Positions 1 to 6,501 of a stretch of DNA of 8,459 nucleotides are shown in pieces. The notes beneath the pieces are model-generated. The model was given only the letters and a program-made list of their open reading frames with translations. It ran no database searches and had not been told where the DNA came from. Location of the stretch: contig JBKPQY010000124.1 of the NCBI GenBank assembly GCA_046734315.1, forward strand, positions 1-8,459. Reading direction: 5' to 3'. The position numbers and the translations under genes were made by a program. Origin of the DNA: DASXRA01 sp046734315 (lineage in GTDB: Bacteria; Actinomycetota; Actinomycetes; Mycobacteriales; Jatrophihabitantaceae). The stretch's first letter is position 1, and the number at the start of each line of letters is the position of its first letter.

Positions 1-671
1 TCGAGGTGGTGCGCGGTGACGACGGCGCTTGCAGTGTGCTGGGTCACGCCCCGGGGCCGGGCCGGCAGGCACGGGGACGGCGGCCGCCCGACCGCGTCCG
101 GCTGCTATCCGGGCCGGCGCGGCTGCGGCACACCGTCGCGGGCCGGACGTTCGAGGTCGATGCCGGCGGCTTCTGGCAGGTGCACCCGCAGGCGGCGCAG
201 ACCTTCGCCGGCGCGCTGCTCGACATGGTCCGCGTCCAGCCAGGGGAGCGGGTGCTCGACCTTTACGCCGGCGCGGGGCTGTTCACGGCGCTGCTCGCCG
301 AGGCCGTCGGGGCAGGCGGCGAGGTGGTCGGCGTGGAAATGTCGGCGCAGGCGGTTGCCGACGCCGCACGGAACGTGGCGGACCTGCGACAGGCAAGGGT
401 CGAGCGGGCGCGGGTCAGCGCCGAGGTCGTCCGCGACGCTGACGTCGTGGTCCTCGATCCGCCCCGGTCCGGGGCCGGCCGTGACGTCATGGCCGCAGTC
501 GCGGCGCACACCCGGCGCGCGGTGGGCTACGTCGCCTGCGACCCGGCCACCCTGGCCCGCGACGTGCGAGTCGCGCTCGACGCGGGGTGGCGGCTCGCCG
601 GGTTGCGGGCATTCGACGCGTTTCCGATGACGCAGCACGTCGAATGCGTCACGGCGCTGTCTCGCGGTTAG
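1..671 (+). CDS. TrmA/RlmD-family SAM-dependent RNA m5U methyltransferase, 5'-truncated by window edge
   Basis: This is the C-terminal part of a class I SAM-dependent enzyme that methylates C5 of uridine in tRNA or rRNA. The frame is open back to base 3, and family members are usually about 400 aa, so roughly the N-terminal half (often a TRAM domain) lies outside the window. Counting the GTG at 6 as residue 1, the visible 221 residues include the family signature GFWQVHP (55-61), the SAM-binding loop DLYAGAGLF (85-93), motif IV DPPRSG (151-156), the catalytic cysteine in VACDPATLARD (C178) and the terminal FPMTQHVE box, whose E213 is the likely general base. All key residues are intact. Whether the target is tRNA U54 or 23S rRNA cannot be told from this part. 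It reads toward dxs, 100 bp away. The GTG at 6 is very unlikely to be the true start. Confidence 0.93.
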   Translation, partial: EVVRGDDGACSVLGHAPGPGRQARGRRPPDRVRLLSGPARLRHTVAGRTFEVDAGGFWQVHPQAAQTFAGALLDMVRVQPGERVLDLYAGAGLFTALLAEAVGAGGEVVGVEMSAQAVADAARNVADLRQARVERARVSAEVVRDADVVVLDPPRSGAGRDVMAAVAAHTRRAVGYVACDPATLARDVRVALDAGWRLAGLRAFDAFPMTQHVECVTALSRG

Positions 672-674
672 GCT
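669..674 (+). promoter_or_regulatory. Candidate -10 hexamer (TAGGCT) for a leaderless transcript
   Basis: TAGGCT fits the actinobacterial -10 consensus TANNNT. It overlaps the stop codon of the methyltransferase gene and lies 8 nt before the ATG at 683, the spacing seen for leaderless transcripts in actinobacteria. No good -35 box is visible 16-18 nt upstream, which is common for such promoters but weakens the call. Confidence 0.35.
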
Positions 675-682
675 TTGCCGCT

Positions 683-775
683 ATGAGCGAGCGAGCATCG
701 CAGGCGGCACCACGCGCCGCAGAGAAGCGGAACGAGCGAGCCGAGCAGCGCTCGCGCGAAGAGGAGCCAGTATGA
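683..775 (+). CDS. Possible 30-aa leaderless upstream ORF overlapping the dxs start
   Basis: An ATG at 683 opens 30 codons ending in TGA at 773-775, which overlaps the dxs ATG as ATGA, a layout that favours translational coupling. The peptide (MSERASQAAPRAAEKRNERA...) is rich in Glu, Arg and Ala and resembles no domain I know. There is no Shine-Dalgarno sequence before the ATG, but a TAGGCT hexamer sits 8 nt upstream, so a leaderless transcript could start at this codon. The DNA is rich in GAGCGAGC-like units, a type of repeat that occurs between actinobacterial genes and by chance translates to SER/RAE-rich peptides. The ORF may therefore be a by-product of repeat DNA. Nothing in the sequence proves translation. 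Confidence 0.25.
   Translation: MSERASQAAPRAAEKRNERAEQRSREEEPV
733..758 (+). other. GC-rich hairpin just upstream of the dxs ribosome binding site
   Basis: GCGAGC (736-741) pairs with GCTCGC (750-755) across an 8-nt loop, and two further outer pairs (733-734 with 757-758) follow one mismatch. It ends 2 nt before the GAGGAG ribosome binding site of dxs. It could influence translation initiation, or it may simply reflect the GAGCGAGC repeats in this gap. Confidence 0.3.
761..766 (+). promoter_or_regulatory. Ribosome binding site of dxs
   Basis: GAGGAG lies 5 nt before the ATG at 772 and fixes the dxs start. It also lies inside the small upstream ORF, whose last codons it forms. Confidence 0.75.
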
Positions 776-2715
776 GTCGTGTGCTGCCCCGCATCGGGTC
801 CCCGTCCGATCTGCGCGTTCTCTCGCACGACGAGCTGGTGCTGCTCTGCGCCGAGATCCGTGACCTGATCGTGCAGACGATGTCGCGCGCGAGCAGCGGC
901 CATTTCGGGCCGAATCTCGGCGCGGTGGAGCTGACGGTCGCGCTGCACCGGGTGTTCGACTCGCCCGCCGAACCGATTCTGTTCGACGTCGGTCACCAGG
1001 CCTACGTCCACAAGATCATCACTGGACGGGCCGGCCAGATGCCGACGCTGCGCCAGGCCGGCGGGCTGTCCGGTTACCCGAATCGGGCGGAAAGCCCCCA
1101 CGACTGGATCGAGAATTCCCACGCGTCCACCGCACTGTCCTACGCCGATGGCATGGCCAAGGCGTTTCAGGTCCGCGGTGAGCGCCGTCCGGTAGTCGCC
1201 GTGGTCGGCGATGGTGCACTGACCGGCGGGATGTGCTGGGAGGCGCTGAACAACATCGCCGCGGCGGATCGTCCCGTCATCGTCCTGATCAACGACAACG
1301 GCCGCTCGTACGACCCGACCATCGGCGGGTTGGCCAGCCATCTCGCGGGGCTGCGGCTGCGTCCCGGCTACGAGAAGATGCTCGGGACGATCAAGCACCG
1401 GCTGCCGCAGGTGCCCGTCGTCGGCGCGCCGATCTACGACGCCCTGCACGGCGTGAAGCGGGGCATCAAGGACCTGCTGTCCCCACAGGGCATGTTCGAG
1501 GACCTGGGCTTGAAGTATCTCGGCCCGGTCGACGGACACGACCTACCTTCGCTCGAGCACGCGCTCTCGCTCGCCAAGCGCTTCGACGGTCCGGTGATCG
1601 TGCATGCGGTCACCCGCAAGGGTTACGGGTACGCGCCTGCCGAGAACGACCAGGTCGACCAGATGCACCAGACGCGCGGCTTCGACCCGGTGACCGGCAA
1701 GGCGCAGCCGTCCATCGGGCGGCGCTGGACCGCGGTGTTCTCCGAGGAGCTGCTGCGCCTGGGTGCCGAACGCGACGACATCGTGGCGGTCACCGCGGCG
1801 ATGTGCGAACCGACCGGGCTGGGCGCGTTCTCGCGCCAGTTCCCGGAGCGCTTCTACGACGTGGGCATCGCCGAACAGCACGCCGTCACGTCGGCCGCGG
1901 GCCTCGCCACCGGCGGGCTGCATCCCGTGGTGGCCATCTACGCGACGTTCCTCAACCGCGCGTTCGACCAGGTGTTGATGGACGTGGCACTGCACCGGCT
2001 GCCCGTGACGTTCGTGCTCGACCGCGCCGGACTGACCGGCGACGACGGCCCGAGCCACAACGGCATGTGGGACCTGGCGATCCTGGGGGTCGTCCCCGGA
2101 TTGCGCATTGCCGCGCCGCGTGACGAGCCGACGCTGCGTGCGGAGCTGTCGGAGGCGCTCGACTGGGCCGAAGGGCCTACGGCGCTTCGGTTCCCGAAGA
2201 CGCCGCTGGGTGAGGACGTACCTGCGCTGCGACACGTCGACGGTGTCGACGTGTTGGCCGAGCCGGACGACGGTGCTGTGGACGTGCTGGTCCTGGCGGT
2301 CGGCGCCGTCGCCGAAGATGCGCTGGAGGCCGCTGAGGCCGTGCGCCAGGCGGGTTACACGGTGCGTGTCGTCGACCCGCGGTGGGTGCAGCCGGTGCCC
2401 CCGGCACTCGCCGACCTGGCCCGGTCCGCCGCGCTGGTGGTGAGCGTGGAAGACGGTGTGGTCGCCGGCGGCGTGGGCGCCCGGGTCTCGCAGGCGATCC
2501 GCGCTGCCGGCGTCGACACGCCGACCCGCGAGGTCGGCGTTCCGGTAATCTTCCCGGGCCACGGCAAGGTGCCGGACGTGAAGGCCGCGGTGGGACTTAC
2601 CGTTCAAGACATCGGCAGGCGCATCGTGGAGTGGTCGGCGCTCGTTGAACGAAGTGGCGACTCCTCGAGCGATACCCCGTCCGCGGACACCGCGGACGAG
2701 ATCGCCGGCGACTGA
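772..2715 (+). CDS. dxs: 1-deoxy-D-xylulose-5-phosphate synthase
   Basis: A cytosolic thiamine-diphosphate enzyme that condenses pyruvate with glyceraldehyde 3-phosphate to DXP, the first step of the MEP isoprenoid pathway. The 647 residues match the usual family length. The N-terminal half has SGHFGPNLG (H44), GHQAY (H75) and the ThDP/Mg motif from GDGALTGG (D147) to NDN (174-176). The pyrimidine-binding half has GIAEQH, with the cofactor-activating Glu at E368, and DRAGLTGDDGPSHNG (R418), the substrate-phosphate region. The transketolase C-terminal domain ends near FPGHGKV (594-600), followed by a short Ser/Asp-rich tail of low conservation. The ATG at 772 has GAGGAG 5 nt upstream. Isoprenoids from this route feed menaquinone, polyprenyl phosphates and carotenoids. 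The response regulator gene begins 27 bp after the stop, so cotranscription is possible. Some actinomycetes carry more than one dxs; paralogues cannot be assessed here. Confidence 0.98.
   Translation: MSRVLPRIGSPSDLRVLSHDELVLLCAEIRDLIVQTMSRASSGHFGPNLGAVELTVALHRVFDSPAEPILFDVGHQAYVHKIITGRAGQMPTLRQAGGLSGYPNRAESPHDWIENSHASTALSYADGMAKAFQVRGERRPVVAVVGDGALTGGMCWEALNNIAAADRPVIVLINDNGRSYDPTIGGLASHLAGLRLRPGYEKMLGTIKHRLPQVPVVGAPIYDALHGVKRGIKDLLSPQGMFEDLGLKYLGPVDGHDLPSLEHALSLAKRFDGPVIVHAVTRKGYGYAPAENDQVDQMHQTRGFDPVTGKAQPSIGRRWTAVFSEELLRLGAERDDIVAVTAAMCEPTGLGAFSRQFPERFYDVGIAEQHAVTSAAGLATGGLHPVVAIYATFLNRAFDQVLMDVALHRLPVTFVLDRAGLTGDDGPSHNGMWDLAILGVVPGLRIAAPRDEPTLRAELSEALDWAEGPTALRFPKTPLGEDVPALRHVDGVDVLAEPDDGAVDVLVLAVGAVAEDALEAAEAVRQAGYTVRVVDPRWVQPVPPALADLARSAALVVSVEDGVVAGGVGARVSQAIRAAGVDTPTREVGVPVIFPGHGKVPDVKAAVGLTVQDIGRRIVEWSALVERSGDSSSDTPSADTADEIAGD
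2232..2254 (+). repeat. Perfect 10-bp inverted repeat inside dxs
   Basis: ACACGTCGAC (2232-2241) and GTCGACGTGT (2245-2254) are exact reverse complements around a 3-nt GGT centre. The repeat encodes part of HVDGVDV, at the linker between the pyrimidine and C-terminal domains of the enzyme. It could fold into a stable mRNA hairpin. Codon repetition of Val-Asp (GTC GAC) partly explains it. Confidence 0.6.
2678..2698 (+). repeat. Perfect 9-bp stem-loop at the 3' end of dxs
   Basis: CGTCCGCGG (2678-2686) and CCGCGGACG (2690-2698) pair exactly around an ACA loop, ending 14 nt before the dxs stop codon. The stem is very GC-rich but has no T-run after it, so it is at best a terminator lacking a U-tract, or an mRNA-stabilising or processing hairpin between dxs and the two-component genes. 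It encodes the low-conservation tail SADTAD. Confidence 0.5.
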
Positions 2716-2727
2716 TCCCGGGATTAG
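2712..2727 (+). promoter_or_regulatory. Palindrome between dxs and the response regulator
   Basis: ATCCCGGGAT (2715-2724) is a perfect 10-bp palindrome. Including flanking CT and AG it makes a 16-bp dyad with one mismatched pair. It overlaps the dxs stop codon and precedes the regulator's ribosome binding site, a plausible place for an operator, though no regulator can be assigned. Confidence 0.3.
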
Positions 2728-2729
2728 CT

Positions 2730-2734
2730 GGAGG
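2730..2734 (+). promoter_or_regulatory. Ribosome binding site of the response regulator
   Basis: GGAGG lies 8 nt before the ATG at 2743. A nearer ATG at 2736 is in a different frame and only 1 nt from the GGAGG, so 2743 is the start. Confidence 0.75.
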
Positions 2735-2742
2735 CATGGCGG

Positions 2743-3444
2743 ATGCGTGTTCTAGTCGTAGAGGACGAAATGCAGCTGGCGGAGGCCGTCGCCAGGGGCC
2801 TGCGCCGGGAAGGTATGGCCGTTGATGTCGCGTACGACGGTGACGACGGGTACCGAAAAGCGGCCATGACCCGCTATGACGTCATCGTTCTCGATCGTGA
2901 CCTACCCGGGATCTCGGGTGATGACATCTGCCGCCGGCTCTCCGACGAGGGGCTGCTGACCCGGGTCATGATGCTGACCGCCAGCGGCACCGTCGAGGAC
3001 AAGGTTTCCGGGCTCGCGCTGGGCGCCGATGACTACCTCGCCAAGCCGTTCGCGTTTGCCGAGCTGGTCGCACGGGTGCGCGCCCTGGGCCGGCGCACCA
3101 CCCCGGCAGCCCCGCCAGTGCTGACCGCGGGTGACATCGAACTCGACTCCTCACGCCGCACCGTGACGCGCGGCGGCGAGATGATCGATCTGACCCGCAA
3201 GGAGTTCGGCGTCCTCGAGACGCTGATGATGGCGCACGGCGCCGTGGTCAGCAGCGAAGAGCTGCTCGACCGAGTGTGGGACGAGAACGCCGATCCGTTC
3301 ACCACCACGGTGCGGGTGACGATGATGACGCTGCGCCGGAAGCTCGGAGAGCCGGCGATCATCGACACCGTGGTCGGTTCCGGCTATCGGATCGACCCGG
3401 CGGCCCTAGCGCCAGGCACCGAGGAGGCCGGATCGCTCCTGTGA
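2743..3444 (+). CDS. OmpR/PhoB-family two-component response regulator
   Basis: A 233-aa DNA-binding transcription regulator activated by phosphorylation. The receiver domain (about 1-115) has the acidic pair E7/D8, the phosphoacceptor D51 in VLDRDLPG, the switch T79 and K101 in AKPF. The C-terminal winged helix (about 125-225) has the typical TRKEFGVLETL segment and the recognition-helix region TTTVRVTMMTLRRKLGE, ending in TVVGSGYRI. The ATG at 2743 is supported by GGAGG 8 nt upstream. The gene lies 27 bp after dxs, and its TGA overlaps the GTG of the kinase gene as GTGA, so the pair is translationally coupled and almost certainly cognate. The target genes and the signal are unknown. The sequence belongs to a common actinobacterial OmpR subgroup, but I cannot match it securely to a named regulator. 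All phosphorylation-site residues are present, so it should be functional. Confidence 0.95.
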   Translation: MRVLVVEDEMQLAEAVARGLRREGMAVDVAYDGDDGYRKAAMTRYDVIVLDRDLPGISGDDICRRLSDEGLLTRVMMLTASGTVEDKVSGLALGADDYLAKPFAFAELVARVRALGRRTTPAAPPVLTAGDIELDSSRRTVTRGGEMIDLTRKEFGVLETLMMAHGAVVSSEELLDRVWDENADPFTTTVRVTMMTLRRKLGEPAIIDTVVGSGYRIDPAALAPGTEEAGSLL

Positions 3445-4676
3445 GACTTCGCCGCCCTACGCTGCGCATCCGCATGGCGTCGCTGTACGGCGGCTTAGTC
3501 CTGCTCGTCGGCGCGAGCCTGCTGATCGTGTCTGTGGTGCTGATGGACCGTGCGATCAGCCGGCTGGGATTCTTCAACCACCAGGGTACGGTCACCATTA
3601 CCGACACATCGGGGAAGACGCGGACGGTCAGCCCTTCGCAGCTGGGCGCGCAGGCGCGGCACGATTCGCGGGATTATTTGCTCACCACCGGGCTGATCTA
3701 CTTCGCGGTCATCGTGCTCATCGGCGCGGCCGGGGGCTACCTGCTTGCCCGGCAGGCGCTGCGCCCGATCGCCAGGGTCACGCGGACTGCTCGGCAACTC
3801 TCGACCGAGACGCTCGACCAGCGCATCGACCTCGGCGGCCCGGACGACGAGCTGCGTGAGCTGGCGGACACGTTCGACGAGATGCTGGGCCGGCTCGACG
3901 CGGCGTTCGACGGGCAGAAACTGTTCGTCGCGAACGCGAGCCATGAGCTGCGCACGCCCCTGTCCGTGATCCGCACCGAGCTCGATGTCACGCTGTCCGA
4001 CCCGGACGCGTCTCGCGAGGAACTGCGGCGCATGGGGGACGTGGCGCTGGCCGCCACCGAGCGGGCACAGCGGCTGGTGAGTTCGCTGCTGACCTTGGCG
4101 CGGCTGCAGTCCGGTGACCGGCGCGAGCTAGCGGTGCGCGAACCGGTCGACCTGGCAACCCTCGTCGCGCCGGTGCTGGCCAGCATCGCGGGCGAGGCTG
4201 CGGAGCGGTCCATCTCGATAGAGACGGAAACGAGCACCGCCCGCACGAGCGGGGACCCCCGGCTGCTGGAGCGGCTGATCGGCAACCTCGTCGAGAATGC
4301 GGTGCGGCACAACGTCAACGGCGGCTGGATGCGGGTCAGCTGCGGGGAGACGGACGGGCGGGTGTGGCTGCACGTCGCAAACGGCGGGCAGGTCATACCG
4401 CCGGGTGACGTCGACGGGCTGTTCGAGCCGTTCCGCCGCGGCGGCAAGGTGCGCACCGCAACGCGGGGCGCCGGCCTGGGCCTGTCAATCGTGCGCCTGA
4501 TCGTGGAGGCCCACCACGGCAGGCTGCAGGCGGCGGCGCCGCCGTTCGGTGGGTTGGCCGTACGCATCGAGCTGCCCGGTGCGGTCGGCGAGCCCGTTAC
4601 GGTCGCGAACACGCTAACGGAGCGCTTCAGCCAGCGCGGCACCGGTGAGGTCGATCTGCCAGGGTCGCGCGCCTAG
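3441..4676 (+). CDS. Membrane sensor histidine kinase paired with the upstream regulator
   Basis: A 411-aa inner-membrane kinase that should autophosphorylate and pass the phosphate to the adjacent regulator. I chose the GTG at 3441, which overlaps the regulator's stop (GTGA) with GAGGAGG 13 nt upstream; ATG 3474 is an alternative without a site. TM1 is about 15-34, a short external loop of about 48 residues follows, and TM2 is about 83-103. Then come a HAMP linker (about 104-160), the H-box ASHELRTPL with H168, the N-box GNLVENAVRHN (N286), the F-box LFEPF (327-331) and the G2 box GAGLGLS (343-349). The G1 box reads VANGGQVIPP, with Asn rather than the common Asp, which I recall as normal for this actinobacterial group. 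The small external loop suggests sensing within or near the membrane. The last 20 residues lie beyond the ATPase domain and are encoded antisense to the end of the RNase D gene. Confidence 0.94.
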   Translation: MRLRRPTLRIRMASLYGGLVLLVGASLLIVSVVLMDRAISRLGFFNHQGTVTITDTSGKTRTVSPSQLGAQARHDSRDYLLTTGLIYFAVIVLIGAAGGYLLARQALRPIARVTRTARQLSTETLDQRIDLGGPDDELRELADTFDEMLGRLDAAFDGQKLFVANASHELRTPLSVIRTELDVTLSDPDASREELRRMGDVALAATERAQRLVSSLLTLARLQSGDRRELAVREPVDLATLVAPVLASIAGEAAERSISIETETSTARTSGDPRLLERLIGNLVENAVRHNVNGGWMRVSCGETDGRVWLHVANGGQVIPPGDVDGLFEPFRRGGKVRTATRGAGLGLSIVRLIVEAHHGRLQAAAPPFGGLAVRIELPGAVGEPVTVANTLTERFSQRGTGEVDLPGSRA

Positions 4677-5852
4677 CCTGCCCAGCTCGGCACGCACCGC
4701 CTCCTGCGTCGGTGGCTGCGGAGGCTGCCACGCGAGTTGGCGGACGACGTCGGACGCGAGCAGGTTCTGCCCCAGCACGCGGTACCGTTCGGCCAGCCCG
4801 ACTACGACGGCCCGGCACCGTGCGAGTCGCTCCGCGGCCTCCGGTGCGCGATCGCGCCACCGAGACGCGGGCGGGACAGCGTCACCGGTACCCCCGATGA
4901 TCCGGGGGAGTTCGCTCTCGGGCAGCTCGCGGGCCTCGACCAGTGCGGTGAACCACCGCGTCGTCTGGCGCCGCTGACGCGGACCGCCGAAAACGGGCAG
5001 CGCGACGAGATCGGCAGGACGGCGTGGATTGGTGCGCGCTGCTGCGATGATCGCGGAGTCGGGCAACAGCCGGCCCGGTGCGACGTCGCGCTCGGCCGCA
5101 TACCGATCGCGCGCGTACCAAAGTGCCCGCACAGCGGCGAGCTGGCGTCTGCTGCGGAGCATGTGGATGCCCGACGTGCGCCGCCACGGGTCCTCGCGCG
5201 GAGCGGGGGTGGGTGCGACACGTTCCGCCTCGAATTCCTGCTGTGCCCACTCCGACTTGCCGGCGCTCGCGAGTTCGGCGGCGAGCGCCTGGCGCAGCGC
5301 GGCGAGCAGCTCGACGTCCAGCGCGGCGTACACGAGCCAGTCGTGCGGCAGCGGCCGGGTGCTCCAGTCGGCGGCGGAGTAGCCCTTCTCCAGCCGCACG
5401 CCGAGGTGCTGCTCGACCATCGTGCCCAGGGCTACCCGGTTGTCGCCGAGCAGCCGGCCGGCGAGCTCGGTATCGAACAGCACCGGCGGATACAGGCCGA
5501 CCTCGGCCAGGCAGGGCAGGTCCTGGCTCGCGGCGTGCAGGATCCACTCGGCGTCGCCGACCGCCTCGCCGACCTCGTGCAGGTCGGGCAGCTCGATCGG
5601 GTCGATCAGCACGGTCCCGGCGCCGGCCCGGCGGAGCTGCACCAGGTACGCGCGCTGGCTGTACCGGTAGCCGGAGGCGCGCTCGGCGTCGACCGCCACC
5701 GGCCCGGTGCCACGGCGCAGCGCCTCGATACTTTGGCGCAGCTGCGCCGCTGTCGTGATGGGATCGGGGACGCCGTCGCGCGGCTCACGCAGCACCGGGA
5801 CATCGCTGATGGGCGCGCCGGACTCGTCCGCATCGGTGGACGACATGAGCAT
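4614..5852 (-). CDS. Ribonuclease D-type 3'-5' exoribonuclease with HRDC domain
   Basis: A cytosolic DEDDy-family exoribonuclease, expected to trim 3' ends of structured RNAs such as tRNA precursors. The frame gives 412 aa from the ATG at 5852 or 410 aa from the ATG at 5846; neither has a clear Shine-Dalgarno sequence, so the start is uncertain by two codons. The exonuclease domain (about 30-195) shows D55 and E57 in VAVDAER, D111 in AASQDLP, and the Exo III pair Y175 and D179 in YAALD, so the metal-binding set is complete. An HRDC nucleic-acid-binding domain follows (about 230-310), then an extra C-terminal helical region ending in EALR. The start lies 8 bp after the DUF3000 stop, implying cotranscription. 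The 3' end overlaps the convergent kinase gene by 63 bp. Members of this actinobacterial group are often annotated simply as HRDC-domain proteins, and the true substrates are little known. Confidence 0.93.
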   Translation of the reverse strand: MLMSSTDADESGAPISDVPVLREPRDGVPDPITTAAQLRQSIEALRRGTGPVAVDAERASGYRYSQRAYLVQLRRAGAGTVLIDPIELPDLHEVGEAVGDAEWILHAASQDLPCLAEVGLYPPVLFDTELAGRLLGDNRVALGTMVEQHLGVRLEKGYSAADWSTRPLPHDWLVYAALDVELLAALRQALAAELASAGKSEWAQQEFEAERVAPTPAPREDPWRRTSGIHMLRSRRQLAAVRALWYARDRYAAERDVAPGRLLPDSAIIAAARTNPRRPADLVALPVFGGPRQRRQTTRWFTALVEARELPESELPRIIGGTGDAVPPASRWRDRAPEAAERLARCRAVVVGLAERYRVLGQNLLASDVVRQLAWQPPQPPTQEAVRAELGRLGARPWQIDLTGAALAEALR

Positions 5853-5860
5853 GCTGCTAT

Positions 5861-6451
5861 CTATTCGCGCGGGCTCTTGAGGACCGTGACCCCCTCGGGC
5901 GGCACTCCTGCCGCGGTGCACAGCATGTCGACGAACGCTAGCAAGTGCGGGCCCAGGTCGGGAGTGCGGGCCGTCCAGGACCCGCGTAGCTCCAGCGCCA
6001 CCGTGGTGCGCGGCCCGTGCACGTCGCCGAACCGGGTGGACGTCGTCTGCGTGACGGTGCCACCCGCGGCGAGGTAACCGGCACCGCGGGCCTCGAGGGC
6101 CTCGGTGAGCCAGCTCCAGCCGACTTCCGGCAGCAGCGGATCGCCGGCCATGCTCGGCTCTAGTTCGGCCGATGCGAACGCGACCAGCCGCAGCGTGCCT
6201 TCCCACGCCTCGGCGCCGTCCGGGTCGTACAGGAGCACAAGCCGTCCGGTCGACAGCTCGCCGCCGTCGGCGCCGCGGACGTCGGCGGCCAGCGCGTGGC
6301 TCCACGGCGCGAGCCGCTGCGGCGGGCGGATCGGCTCGACGCGCACTTCCGGGCGCACCACGGTGCGCCGCAGGCTGTCGACCGCCTCGCGGAACTCGGC
6401 CGGAGCCAGCGCGGGATCGCGGTCGCGTGCGAGCGGCGGTTGGTCAGTCAT
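5861..6451 (-). CDS. DUF3000-family protein of unknown function
   Basis: A 196-aa soluble protein with no signal peptide or membrane segment. It matches the actinobacterial DUF3000 pattern: PPQRLAP (43-49), DPDGAEAWEGTLRLV (76-90) and the highly conserved ELEPSMAGDPLLPEVGWSWL (96-115), followed by a GTVTQT segment and a C-terminal DLGPHLLAFVDMLC stretch. The family has no established biochemical function, and I see no catalytic motif. The ATG at 6451 gives the MTDQPP start typical of a hydrophilic, poorly conserved N-terminus; the frame is open further upstream, but that part looks non-coding and no good ribosome site marks either start. It sits 50 bp after the zinc-ribbon gene and 8 bp before the RNase D gene on the same strand. 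The DUF3000-RNase D pairing is, as I recall, kept in mycobacteria, which suggests but does not prove a shared role in RNA metabolism. Confidence 0.88.
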   Translation of the reverse strand: MTDQPPLARDRDPALAPAEFREAVDSLRRTVVRPEVRVEPIRPPQRLAPWSHALAADVRGADGGELSTGRLVLLYDPDGAEAWEGTLRLVAFASAELEPSMAGDPLLPEVGWSWLTEALEARGAGYLAAGGTVTQTTSTRFGDVHGPRTTVALELRGSWTARTPDLGPHLLAFVDMLCTAAGVPPEGVTVLKSPRE

Positions 6452-6501
6452 GTCGACAGGTTGGATAGGGCTGATGTGGCTCACGGGGATGACAGTCCGG
6501 A

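Noticed and set aside
16..120. Possible compensated frameshift in the visible start of the methyltransferase, since another frame reads VTPRGRAG-like sequence
   Set aside because: The annotated frame stays open with acceptable codon use and flows directly into the conserved GFWQVHP and SAM motifs; this segment is poorly conserved in the family, so the alternative frame is most likely chance.
649..1539. Minus-strand open frame across the 5' part of dxs
   Set aside because: His/Arg/Gln-rich antisense shadow with no domain; dxs motifs are on the plus strand.
3276..3440. Upstream extension of the kinase frame
   Set aside because: It lies wholly inside the response regulator gene in another frame; the GTG at 3441 with the GTGA overlap is the natural start.
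4737..6077. Long plus-strand open frame of 446 codons antisense to RNase D and DUF3000
   Set aside because: It is a GC-bias shadow: the minus strand carries complete catalytic and family motifs, while this frame shows none.
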